From Candidatus Zhuqueibacterota bacterium (GTDB lineage: Bacteria; Zhuqueibacterota; Zhuqueibacteria; Residuimicrobiales; Oceaniaggregativiventaceae): a stretch of DNA of 43,592 bases. Shown one piece after another: positions 16,709 to 25,092 of the stretch (the first letter of the stretch is position 1; every line of letters begins with the position of its first letter). The notes beneath the pieces were generated by a model. The model did not search any database. It had not been told where the DNA came from and worked only from the letters and a program-made list of their open reading frames with translations. The DNA lies in assembly GCA_016929055.1 (NCBI GenBank), contig JAFGJN010000116.1:1-43592 (forward strand), read 5' to 3'. The position numbers were made by a program, and so were the translations under genes.

Positions 16709-18167
16709 ATTCTATCGGGGAGGGAGATGCGGGTTTCGGATTGAGCGTTTTGAAATAGAAATAAACAGGCAATCCGCTGGCGATCAGGATCGCCGCAACG
16801 ATGACACCGCCGCGCGAGTAGGCCGCAAAGGTGCCATACGCGAGAAAGATCTGAACCAGGATGGAAAGAATCGCCATGCCGGCCCAAAACGGCGCGCGGT
16901 AGGTCGGCCGATAGTCCGGTTTTCGCCGCAGCCAAAAGATGGTGCCGTAAACCAGGCCGTTCTGCAGCACATAGGAAAGGGTAAAATAGCCGAGCAGCGA
17001 TTCGATGCCGCCGATCAGTGTCAGGACAATGGCCAAACCCGACTGGATGACGATCGAGGCATGCGGGGTTTGATAGCGAGGATGGACCCGGGCAAAGATG
17101 GGAAAAAAGTAGCCGTCACGGGCGATGGCGTACTCGATTCGCGGCTGCACCATGATGCAGGCATTGGTGGCTCCGACCATGGAAATAAAAGCCGCCAGGC
17201 CGAGAAATCCGGCAGCGAATTTCGAAAAGACCGGCAGGTATTGAAAAGGATTGGCAAAGGAACCAACGGCGGCCACCAGAGCGTCATGAGGCATGATAGT
17301 CGAAGTCGCCAGCGAAATCAACACATAGGCAGCCATCACGCCGAGAACCGAGCCGATCAGGGCGCGAGGAAGAACGCGGGAAGGGTTCTTGATCTCACCG
17401 GCCATGTAGAGAAGATTGGGAAAGCCGGCATAGGACCAGACTGTGGCAGCCATACCGGCTCCCAACACGGCAAACAGGGAGTGCGACGAGATAGAAGTGA
17501 TGGCGGGCGTATAAAGATTGCCGGAATCGAGATAAAACGCGCCGATCAGGATCAAAAGCACCAGAGGTGACAGTTTGATGAGGGTGAGGACGACCTGCAG
17601 GTTGCCGCCCTGGCGCACATCGCGATAATGGGGAACCGTCAAAACGATGATCAAAAGAATGGCGAAAGCGCGGCTCAACAGCGGCCCGTTCAGAGGCGGC
17701 CAAAAGACGGAAAGAGCCGATGCCGCGGCCAGGGAAATAATGGTGATCGATGGCGTATCGCTGGTGAGAAAAGCGCTCCAGACATAGAGAAAAGAGAGGG
17801 CCGGACTGCCGGCCTCGCGCAGATAGAGATAGCCGAACCCCTGTTGAGGATAGGCGGTGGCCATCTCGGTGATGATCAAAATCTGGGGGATCCACACCAG
17901 TCCACCCAAAAACCAGGCCAATGCGGCCATCATCGGACTGCCCGTGGTTCGAGCGACTATGGGAAGATTGATAAAAACGCCGGAACCGATGACGGTCCCC
18001 ACCACGATTGCCAGCGCGTGGCCCAATCCGAGTTTTCGTTCCAGGTATTCGATGGCAGAATCCTCCTGTTTGATGTCCCGGTTCAAGATAGAAAATCTGT
18101 GGAAAAGAAGCAATTGATGATTGTATCGCTCGATCGAATAACTATCCCCCTTTTTTAATCGTTCCAC
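16707..18167 (-). CDS. APC-superfamily amino-acid permease
   Basis: 486 residues with about twelve hydrophobic segments. The first membrane segment carries the APC signature GTVIGSGVFINLP. Further family features are WFLGGLVWIPQILIITEMAT, WSYAGFPNLLYMAGEIKNPS (near residue 250) and RIEYAIARDGYFFPIFARVH. It resembles the LAT/SteT-like branch of amino-acid transporters; the substrate is unknown. The start is uncertain: GTG 18167 abuts its GGGAG, giving poor spacing, and TTG 18086 would give LNRDIKQEDSAIEYLERKLG with little loss. It stands alone, convergent with the DUF1893 gene. Confidence 0.88.
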   Translation of the reverse strand: MERLKKGDSYSIERYNHQLLLFHRFSILNRDIKQEDSAIEYLERKLGLGHALAIVVGTVIGSGVFINLPIVARTTGSPMMAALAWFLGGLVWIPQILIITEMATAYPQQGFGYLYLREAGSPALSFLYVWSAFLTSDTPSITIISLAAASALSVFWPPLNGPLLSRAFAILLIIVLTVPHYRDVRQGGNLQVVLTLIKLSPLVLLILIGAFYLDSGNLYTPAITSISSHSLFAVLGAGMAATVWSYAGFPNLLYMAGEIKNPSRVLPRALIGSVLGVMAAYVLISLATSTIMPHDALVAAVGSFANPFQYLPVFSKFAAGFLGLAAFISMVGATNACIMVQPRIEYAIARDGYFFPIFARVHPRYQTPHASIVIQSGLAIVLTLIGGIESLLGYFTLSYVLQNGLVYGTIFWLRRKPDYRPTYRAPFWAGMAILSILVQIFLAYGTFAAYSRGGVIVAAILIASGLPVYFYFKTLNPKPASPSPIE

Positions 18168-18320
18168 CTCCCATCGAATCTCTGCAAGAGTCCTTGCTGT
18201 TCAAAACTGATTCTTGATGCTTTGCTTGACTTTCTGTAAATGAAAAATCGTGATCAAAAAAAGTGTGTATCACCCTGATCTGTTGATTTGGAAATTCATT
18301 GCTGTTATACACAACTTGGG

Positions 18321-18353
18321 TTCGCTGGTGCCCGGCAACCGAACACCAGCGAA
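18321..18353. repeat. GGTGTCC-family palindrome, copy F
   Basis: TTCGCTGGTG (18321-18330) pairs with CACCAGCGAA (18344-18353). An inner CGG-CAA-CCG stem is separated from it by a CC/AA mismatch. The 21-nt core differs from the 8343 copy at about four positions, showing shared origin. It lies about 155 bp upstream of the permease start. Confidence 0.65.
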
Positions 18354-18616
18354 AAAATCCACTGCTTCGCATCGAATCCGAAACTATGGCTATCCATCCT
18401 ATCCCATAGTCAGGGATATCAGTCTATTTTAAACCTTGAATCCTGGATCAAAACGCTGCTTTGAACAGATAGGGTCTAATTTACTTAACATTTTTTAAGA
18501 TTTTCTAAACAATTTTAGTTTAATTTGCCAATATTACTTATTAATACTACTGAGTTGAGTTTTTTTATTAATTTTTTATTCATTTTTGCATTATTTCCTT
18601 ATTTATTGAAATTCAC
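18354..18616. other. Gene-free, very AT-rich stretch
   Basis: No gene. Bases about 18475-18615 are strongly AT-rich, with many T-runs and A-runs (for example TTTTTTATTAATTTTTTATTC). This is the kind of sequence often seen as a curved or UP-element-like region upstream of a strong promoter, which follows at 18617. Confidence 0.4.
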
Positions 18617-18644
18617 TTGACTTTGTCAGGAGAAAAAGTAATAT
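18617..18644 (+). promoter_or_regulatory. Sigma70-like promoter for the receptor/secretion cluster
   Basis: TTGACT (18617-18622) and TAATAT (18639-18644) are separated by 16 bp, each one mismatch from the sigma70 consensus, downstream of a long AT-rich tract. Transcription would start near 18651, leaving a leader of about 355 nt before the receptor gene at 19008. The match to group-1 sigma consensus is visible; activity is inferred. Confidence 0.6.
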
Positions 18645-18649
18645 TATAA

Positions 18650-19007
18650 AGGCGTATGCGGAACGGCGACAAAACGAGGGTATTTCGCAAGCGATCGTAA
18701 ACCGCGCACCAGTGCAACACGGTACCCGGCAAGGAGACTGCCATTCAGATTGTGAGTCGATTCGGGGGTGTTGTGGAGTGCCCTTCTAGGGGTGAATGGA
18801 TCTCCAACATCGAGGCGAGTGAAATCTGGATTCGCAAACAAATTGCGGCGACCGAATTGATAGCCAAACCGTCGCAAACGATTTTTCGTTTGTAAAACAC
18901 AGATTCTGATCGAAAATCGCTATTCGCATAGGCGAAACCGGTCGTCTGCGGATTCGTCGTTCAAAGCGTTCACCAATCCTTTACCCAGAATATCATGGAG
19001 GCAACGG
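18650..19007 (+). other. Long structured leader of the receptor gene
   Basis: About 355 nt with several possible hairpins: CCC-TTCTA-GGGG inside a larger pairing of GTGTTG (near 18768) with CAACAT (near 18814), CGCAA-ACAAA-TTGCG (near 18832-18846), and CAAACGA-TTTT-TCGTTTG (near 18877-18894). The element GGCAAGGAGACTGCC near 18728 resembles the conserved AGGAGAC loop of cobalamin riboswitches, which often control TonB-dependent receptors. The rest of the cobalamin consensus is weak, so this is only a possibility. No credible small gene is seen. Confidence 0.35.
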
Positions 19008-21779
19008 ATGATCAAGAAAAGCGTGTTCCTATTTCTACTTCTGTTTTTGACCGGCAGCGCATTTGCCGGCATCACCGGAAAAATCGCCGGTCGGGTGGTC
19101 GACAAAACCAGCGGCCAAGCTCTGCCCGGGGTGAATGTAATCATTGAAAACACCAGCATGGGGGCGGCCAGCGATATCAATGGTCAGTACACCATCCTGA
19201 ATGTGCCGGTCGGGAGCTATGTGGTGCGGGCCAACATGATGGGCTACACCCCCATGCGCGTCGAGCAGGTGCGGGTATCCATCGACATCACCACCAAAAT
19301 CGATTTTGCTCTGACCGAAGAAGTGCTGGACATCGCCGAGGCGATCACCGTCATCGCCACACGGCCGATGATCCAAAAAGACGAGGTCTCCACCCGCCAT
19401 TTTGTCTCTGCCGAAGAGATCGCCCTGCAGCCGGTGGACAGCTTTCAGGAAATCGCCAAGAACCAGGCCGGTGTCGTCGGCAACCATTTTCGCGGCGGCC
19501 GCAGCGGCGAAGTGTTGGTCTTGGTGGACGGCATTCCCGTGCGCGACCCGGCCGGTGAATACGCCGGCAATCTCGGCGGGTTCACCAGCGATGTGCCGGA
19601 ATACGGTATTCAGGAGCTCGAAGTCTCGCTCGGTGGATTCAGCGCCGAATACGGCAATGTCCAGTCCGGCATTCTCAATCTGGCGATGAAAGAAGGCGCT
19701 CAATCCATCAGCGGCCGCATGCGCCTGACAACCACGAATTTCGGTTCCGAATCGGTCAACACTCGACTGCTGCAAAACATCTATGAAATGAACGTCACCG
19801 GTCCGATCTTTAAAGCACGGCAAGGGGCTTTCCTGCCCGGCGAGCTGTCGTTTTCGCTTTCCGGCGAAATGACCGACAAGGGTCGCGGCTATTATCCGAA
19901 TCAGCAGACGCTCGACCAGTCCTATCAGGGCAAATTGACCTATAAAATTACCCCTAACCACAAGTTCATTCTCGGCGGTCTCTATTCCAACAGCGATTGG
20001 GAACAGTACTACTTTCCCGCATCCAAATACGGGCCCGGAGACGATTATCGCGAAAATGAACACCTGTTCGTCGACAACTCGGTGCGTTATCATTACCGTT
20101 ATGTCTACGATCCGACTCTGTTCGAACAGGGTGCCGTCGATCCCACACCCGGCGAGTTGGACGGCCAAGCCTACGACCGCACTGAAACCTATTATATGGC
20201 CGGCATGCTGAATTATCTCTGGAATTATCACAAAAACAGCGATATGATCTATGGCATCTGGACCCACACCCTCAGCCCGAAAACCTATTACGAGGTCCGG
20301 CTGCAAAATTTTTATACCAACTATCACTATGCCACGCCGGATGTCGATGACCGCGATGGTGACGGTGACACCGAAGAGGATCTCATCTGGGACATCAAAC
20401 GACCCGGCCCCCATCCGATCTACCGCGAACGCGAAGCCAACTATTGGTGGATCCGCGGCGACGATCCCGGTTTTCGCGACCAATCCTCCTGGACTCAAAG
20501 CGTCAAGGCCGACCTGATCAGTCAGCTCACCTCGAACCATCTGCTCAAGGGCGGTATCGAATTCTATGCCCACCGCACCAAGGTCGAAAACGTCAGCTGG
20601 ACCCTGAACCTGAGCACCGTGCGCAAAGATATCTGGGATCAGCAATCCTATGACATGGGCATCTATCTGCAGGACAAGGTCGAGTTTCAGGGCATCATCG
20701 CTCTGATCGGTCTGCGCTACGACCTCTTTAATCCCAATGGTTTGGGCGACGAAATATTTTATCCCACGGATTTCAACCGCCCATTCTCTAGCATCGATGA
20801 AAACGGCATGCCGATTCTGATCGATCCGAAATCGCCGACCCTCAAACATCAAATCAGTCCGCGTATCGGCATCTCGCACCCGATCACCGATCGCAATGTC
20901 ATTCACTACACCTATGGCCACTATTTTCAGCGACCGGACGGCTACTTTTTATACCGCAACAACGCCTATCAGGCGTTGACCAAAACCGGCAACAGCATCG
21001 GCAACCCGGATCTGGCACCGGAAAAAACGGTGGCCTATGAAGTGGGTGTGGAGCACCAGTTCACCGATGACCTCAAGCTCGCTCTGACCGGCTATTACAA
21101 AGACATTTCCGATCTGATGGATTATCGCAAATATGTCGGTCGCACCATTCAAAACATCGAGCTCAATGTTTTCGAAAACGCCGATTACGGCAATATCCGC
21201 GGTATGGAAGTGTCGCTCAAAAAGCGCATCGGCCGCTGGTGGGGCGGCATGGTCAACTATACCTACTCGATCGCCAAAGGGCGCAGCTCCGATCCCTGGG
21301 GCGGGTTCGGTTCTTTTACCGATGCCAAACGCATGAACCTGCTGAGCTTTGACCAAACCCATACCGTAAACGCCAATCTGACGCTGCAGACACCAAAAGA
21401 TTTCGGCATCACTCTCGGTTCGCTGCGTCCCCTGGCCAACTGGATCACCAATGTCCAGTTCGATTTCGGCAGCGGCTTGCCTTACTCTTCTTACGGCACC
21501 GGCAAGGTCAACGACCAGCGTCTGCCCTGGACCAGCACCACCGACCTGCGCTTGATGCGTCGAATGCCTCTGGGCAAATTCAATGTCGAATTTTTTATGG
21601 ATCTCTTTAACATCTTTAACAAACGCAACGTGCTCTATCTCGGCAGCACCCAATATTATGAAATTACCGGAGACCCCCGCAATCTGGGTCCCGACAATAT
21701 TACCGGCGACTATCTGCTCAATTCCCAGGTATACAGCGCCGGCAGACAAGCTCGGATCGGATTCGTGTTGCAATTCTAA
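19008..21779 (+). CDS. TonB-dependent receptor, first gene of surface-module cluster
   Basis: 923 residues; ATG 19008 follows GGAGG at six bases. The signal peptide is MIKKSVFLFLLLFLTGSAFA. Residues ~24-115 form a CarboxypepD_reg-like domain (GKIAGRVVDKTSGQALPGVN, GQYTILNVPVGSYVVRANMM). The plug spans ~120-245 (SFQEIAKNQAGVVGNHFRGG, VLVLVDGIPVRDPAGEYAG, GFSAEYGNVQSGILNLAMKE). A large barrel runs to the terminal ARIGFVLQF. An extracellular loop holds an acidic Asp-rich stretch (DVDDRDGDGDTEEDLI) that could bind calcium. It probably imports a ligand or acts as a surface receptor; the substrate is unknown. The next gene starts 23 bp downstream. There is no SusD homologue; a secreted protein occupies that place. 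Confidence 0.92.
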   Translation: MIKKSVFLFLLLFLTGSAFAGITGKIAGRVVDKTSGQALPGVNVIIENTSMGAASDINGQYTILNVPVGSYVVRANMMGYTPMRVEQVRVSIDITTKIDFALTEEVLDIAEAITVIATRPMIQKDEVSTRHFVSAEEIALQPVDSFQEIAKNQAGVVGNHFRGGRSGEVLVLVDGIPVRDPAGEYAGNLGGFTSDVPEYGIQELEVSLGGFSAEYGNVQSGILNLAMKEGAQSISGRMRLTTTNFGSESVNTRLLQNIYEMNVTGPIFKARQGAFLPGELSFSLSGEMTDKGRGYYPNQQTLDQSYQGKLTYKITPNHKFILGGLYSNSDWEQYYFPASKYGPGDDYRENEHLFVDNSVRYHYRYVYDPTLFEQGAVDPTPGELDGQAYDRTETYYMAGMLNYLWNYHKNSDMIYGIWTHTLSPKTYYEVRLQNFYTNYHYATPDVDDRDGDGDTEEDLIWDIKRPGPHPIYREREANYWWIRGDDPGFRDQSSWTQSVKADLISQLTSNHLLKGGIEFYAHRTKVENVSWTLNLSTVRKDIWDQQSYDMGIYLQDKVEFQGIIALIGLRYDLFNPNGLGDEIFYPTDFNRPFSSIDENGMPILIDPKSPTLKHQISPRIGISHPITDRNVIHYTYGHYFQRPDGYFLYRNNAYQALTKTGNSIGNPDLAPEKTVAYEVGVEHQFTDDLKLALTGYYKDISDLMDYRKYVGRTIQNIELNVFENADYGNIRGMEVSLKKRIGRWWGGMVNYTYSIAKGRSSDPWGGFGSFTDAKRMNLLSFDQTHTVNANLTLQTPKDFGITLGSLRPLANWITNVQFDFGSGLPYSSYGTGKVNDQRLPWTSTTDLRLMRRMPLGKFNVEFFMDLFNIFNKRNVLYLGSTQYYEITGDPRNLGPDNITGDYLLNSQVYSAGRQARIGFVLQF

Positions 21780-21802
21780 TCGACTATATACGGAGGCTTT
21801 TG

Positions 21803-23806
21803 ATGCGAAATCATGCATTGATCTTTTTCTTGATCGCTATTGCGTTGCTGCTTGCGGGTTCGGCCGGGGCTGCGGATTCGAATCCACGACCCACCAGGCT
21901 GGCCAAATCCGCTCTGGGCAGCAATGCCGGTCCGATTGTGGAAGACAATTGGAAATTCCATCAAATCGGCACCCTGTGGACGCGGGTCACCAATTTCGGC
22001 TACATGGGCGATGACGCCTATGAAGGCCGCACGCCCTCCTGCGACTGGCCCGGCGGCTCCGGCAACTCGTATCTCTATCGTGGAACCATTTGGCTCTCAG
22101 CTACCGTCGATGGCATCTTTCGCAGCACGCAGGGCGATGACCACGAATTCGCGCCCATCGATTCGGTGCACGTGATCACCGGGCCCGAAGCACGCTCCGA
22201 ACAGGACACGTGGACACGCTTTTATGACGTCTCTGCTCCTCTGGCGGAAAATCACTTCCCTCTCGGGCTGGAAATCACCGAGCGTTCGTTCGCCTGGAGC
22301 GCCAGCTATGCCGACGATTTCATCATCTATGAATGGACGATCAAAAATGTCGGCATCGACAGCGACGGCAACGGCGAACCCGACACCCCGCGCGATCTGC
22401 AGGATTTCTTTTTCACCATCCGCTTCGACCCCGATGTCTCCAAACTGCCCAACTGGGGAGCGGAATACCAATTCACCAACATCGACGACCATGTTCTCAG
22501 CAACGCCACGCCCTGGGATGAATGGCTGCCGCTCTTTCCGCAGATGGACGGACGGGAGCACACCCTTACCCCCGAGCAAAACGACAGCACCATGATCTTT
22601 ATGTGGGACGGCGACAATCCCAATGTTCCGGCGGACAACGGCCAGCCGGACGATTTCGGCAATCCCGGTCCCGACGGCAAACTCCAGTCGCCCGGATTTA
22701 TCGGCATTAAAATCCTGAAATCCGAACCCTATCTCGCACCTTCATCCTTTCATCAATGCAATATTTACAACGACCCCAAAACAGACGAAGAGGCCTACAA
22801 CCGCATGATCAGCAAATTCGAATATGAAGGCGTGGTGCTGAGCAAAGGCAAGCCCTTTCCCTATGATTACCGGGGTATTTTGACTTTTGGCCCCCATCCA
22901 ACTCTGGCCTACGGCGATTCGATTGTGGTCACGGCAGCACTGGGCGTGGGATGCGATCCCGACAGCGGCGGCGTCTATAGCCTGATGAAACTGGTCGAGA
23001 TCATGGATGTGGCGCAATTCATCGTCGACACCGATTATACCATGTCCACAGCTGCCATGTCGCCCGCGACCCCGGATGTGCGCGTCGAACCCAATCTGCA
23101 AGACGGCGTGGTGAACGGAGTCAAAGTGACCTGGGATGATGCGTCGGCAAACCACGACTATTTCGCCGGTTATAAAGTATGGAAAAGCGTCGGCACCACC
23201 GCGGCCGGCGGTTATGACTGGCAACCGCTGGGACTGGGCGTCTATGAAAATTTGCCCGGCAGCAGCAGCTGGCCTCCGCCCGCAGCAGACGAACCGGGCC
23301 GATTCCAGATCATCGACTATGATGTGATCAACGGTCTCGATTATTACTATTCCGTCCAGGCCTACACCATTCCCATCGAGCATCCCATACCGCTGGGCGT
23401 GGTGGAAACCAATATTCTCAACAGTCTGAAATACATCTCGCCGGCCAATCCGGTGGCGCAAACCCTCGACAATGTCAAAGTCGTGCCCAATCCCTATATC
23501 GGCAGCGCCGTATGGAACAATCCCCTGCCGAGCGACATCAATCCCTGGGAACACCGGCTGCAGTTTATCAATCTGCCCGCCGATGCCGTCATCAAGATTT
23601 TCACCCTGGACGGCGACTTTGTCGACGAAATCCAGGCCGGCCAGTCGGTGCGCAAGGGTACCCAGAGCGTTGAGGGCAACACCAGCGTGGCCGAATGGGA
23701 CATGATTACCCGCAATGACCAGGAAGCGGCTCCCGGCCTCTATATTTTTCTGGTCGATTCGCCGTCTCTCGGGCAGACGACCGGCAAATTTGTCATCATT
23801 CGATGA
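21803..23806 (+). CDS. Secreted protein of receptor cluster with atypical C-terminal sorting-like domain
   Basis: 667 residues from ATG 21803 (GGAGG six bases upstream; a TTG codon directly before it is a less likely start). The signal peptide is MRNHALIFFLIAIALLLAGSAGA. I do not recognise residues 30-420, which are rich in aromatic and acidic residues (FAWSASYADDFIIYEWTIKN, MFMWDG-like Asp-rich loops). About 430-540 are Fn3-like (GVKVTWDDASANHDYFAGYK). The C-terminus begins VKVVPNPYIG and ends GLYIFLVDSPSLGQTTGKFV, the layout of a type A sorting domain but with VVPNPY in place of NYPNPFNP. It is probably surface-exposed and may work with the receptor 23 bp upstream. It is not a SusD homologue by any motif I can see. 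Confidence 0.82.
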   Translation: MRNHALIFFLIAIALLLAGSAGAADSNPRPTRLAKSALGSNAGPIVEDNWKFHQIGTLWTRVTNFGYMGDDAYEGRTPSCDWPGGSGNSYLYRGTIWLSATVDGIFRSTQGDDHEFAPIDSVHVITGPEARSEQDTWTRFYDVSAPLAENHFPLGLEITERSFAWSASYADDFIIYEWTIKNVGIDSDGNGEPDTPRDLQDFFFTIRFDPDVSKLPNWGAEYQFTNIDDHVLSNATPWDEWLPLFPQMDGREHTLTPEQNDSTMIFMWDGDNPNVPADNGQPDDFGNPGPDGKLQSPGFIGIKILKSEPYLAPSSFHQCNIYNDPKTDEEAYNRMISKFEYEGVVLSKGKPFPYDYRGILTFGPHPTLAYGDSIVVTAALGVGCDPDSGGVYSLMKLVEIMDVAQFIVDTDYTMSTAAMSPATPDVRVEPNLQDGVVNGVKVTWDDASANHDYFAGYKVWKSVGTTAAGGYDWQPLGLGVYENLPGSSSWPPPAADEPGRFQIIDYDVINGLDYYYSVQAYTIPIEHPIPLGVVETNILNSLKYISPANPVAQTLDNVKVVPNPYIGSAVWNNPLPSDINPWEHRLQFINLPADAVIKIFTLDGDFVDEIQAGQSVRKGTQSVEGNTSVAEWDMITRNDQEAAPGLYIFLVDSPSLGQTTGKFVIIR

Positions 23807-23863
23807 ATCGGACAAGCTTGTGCAACGGGTTTGAGCTATCATGTAAAAATTGAGGATTGAGAT

Positions 23864-24853
23864 ATGATGAAAAAATGTTTGGCGACTCTGCTTCTGACCC
23901 TCTGTGCGGTCGCTCCAACCCTCGGGCAGGGATTCGCCCCCGTGGGAACCGCCGTGGCGCAGTTTCTTGAAATCGGCCTGGGCGCCCGCGCAACTGGCAT
24001 GGGATCGGCCTATACCGCCATGGTCGACGACGCCGGCGCCGTTTTCTGGAATCCCGCCGGCCTTGTCCACGTCGAGAATCACAACCTCTTTACCGCCTAT
24101 AATCAATGGCCGGCTGATATCTCCCTCGTCGGCGCATCCTATGCCGTGACCCTCGGAAACATCGGTACCTTTGCGCTGCACTCGGTCTATCTGATGACCG
24201 ATGATATGGAAATCACCACCATTCAGAAGCCGGATGGCACCGGCTCCTTTTTCAGCATCGCGAACTATAGCATGGGCATCTCTTTTGCCCGTATGCTCAC
24301 CGATCGCGTTTCCGTTGGCCTTACTGGCAAAGTGGTACACGAAAAATATTGGGAAAATGGTTATACCACCTTTGCCGTCGATCTCGGCACGCTTTACAAA
24401 ACCGGTTTTCATGGCCTGCAACTGGGCATGTCTATCCTGCACTTTGGACCGGATGTCACCTATAACGGCGACTATATCGATTACAGCGATTCGCGTTCTT
24501 TCGATGCCAACCGACCGAAAAGCTTTGAACCCCATTCCATGCCGATCAATTTTCGTTTTGGTATATCCATCGATGTGATCGATCGAGGCAACAGCAAATT
24601 GACCACAGCGGTCGACATGATCCATCCCAACAACAATCTGGAACAGTACAATCTGGGCGCGGAATATGGTTTCAACCGCACTTTTTTTCTGCGCGGCGGC
24701 TACCAGTTCGAATCGGATGAAGGCGGCCTCTGTTTCGGCACCGGTATTCGTTCTTCGCTGATCGGTCAGGCTCTCGCAGCCATCGATTATTCCTATGCAG
24801 ATCTCGGTGTTTTGCAGGATGTCCACCGGGTTTCCTTTTCTCTGTCTTATTAA
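23864..24853 (+). CDS. PorV/PorQ-family outer-membrane barrel protein
   Basis: 329 residues, signal peptide MMKKCLATLLLTLCAVAPTLG. The conserved start after cleavage is typical of PorV/PorQ-type T9SS proteins: FLEIGLGARATGMGSAYTAM then DDAGAVFWNPAGL. The barrel runs through strands such as SMGISFARMLTDRVSVGLTG to the end, SFSLSY. In studied systems PorV carries cargo from SprA to the attachment complex with PorU, while PorQ relatives act alongside PorZ; sequence alone does not separate them here. GAGG upstream and two adjacent ATGs make the exact start uncertain by one codon. Placed between a secreted protein (57 bp upstream) and a sorting-domain protein downstream, it looks like a dedicated partner for those products. 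Confidence 0.85.
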   Translation: MMKKCLATLLLTLCAVAPTLGQGFAPVGTAVAQFLEIGLGARATGMGSAYTAMVDDAGAVFWNPAGLVHVENHNLFTAYNQWPADISLVGASYAVTLGNIGTFALHSVYLMTDDMEITTIQKPDGTGSFFSIANYSMGISFARMLTDRVSVGLTGKVVHEKYWENGYTTFAVDLGTLYKTGFHGLQLGMSILHFGPDVTYNGDYIDYSDSRSFDANRPKSFEPHSMPINFRFGISIDVIDRGNSKLTTAVDMIHPNNNLEQYNLGAEYGFNRTFFLRGGYQFESDEGGLCFGTGIRSSLIGQALAAIDYSYADLGVLQDVHRVSFSLSY

Positions 24854-25092
24854 CCGCAATCGCAGCTGAAACATCAACCCAAACAAGCGAGAAGGAGGTG
24901 ACCGTTTTCTCAAATTCCACTCTTTCCCCAACCGTTCAGGGAGTGCCGAAAAAAGATATCGCTCCTGCACCGACGTCGATAGTCGACGCCTGTTTCAGCA
25001 TCTCCCCGGACTGTCGAGTTGGCGAAAAACGCACACAGCATCCGGAGCGATGATGCTTCAAAACATCCAAGCCAAACGCAAGGAGGTTAAAC
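24854..25092 (+). other. Intergenic leader with two hairpins and an orphan Shine-Dalgarno-like site
   Basis: GAAGGAGGTGA (24891 onward) is an almost full-length match to the 16S anti-Shine-Dalgarno, but no start codon follows at usable spacing. The only frame, GTG 24898 to 25053 (51 codons), overlaps the site and has no recognised content. Hairpins CGTCGA-TAG-TCGACG (24974-24988) and AGCATC/GATGCT (25037-25057) lie ahead of the true ribosome site AGGAGG of the next gene. Confidence 0.4.

Noticed and set aside
19035-20921. 628-codon antisense frame inside the second receptor gene
   Set aside because: No recognisable content; the sense strand has full receptor motifs.
21870-21890. GGATTCGAATCC, resembling a tRNA T-loop
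   Set aside because: It is inside the coding start of the secreted protein and has no matching acceptor or anticodon stem nearby.
22742-24970. 742-codon antisense open frame across the secreted protein and PorV-like genes
   Set aside because: No domain, signal or ribosome site on this strand; both sense genes have clear signals and family motifs. Long antisense frames are common over RNY-biased GC-rich genes.
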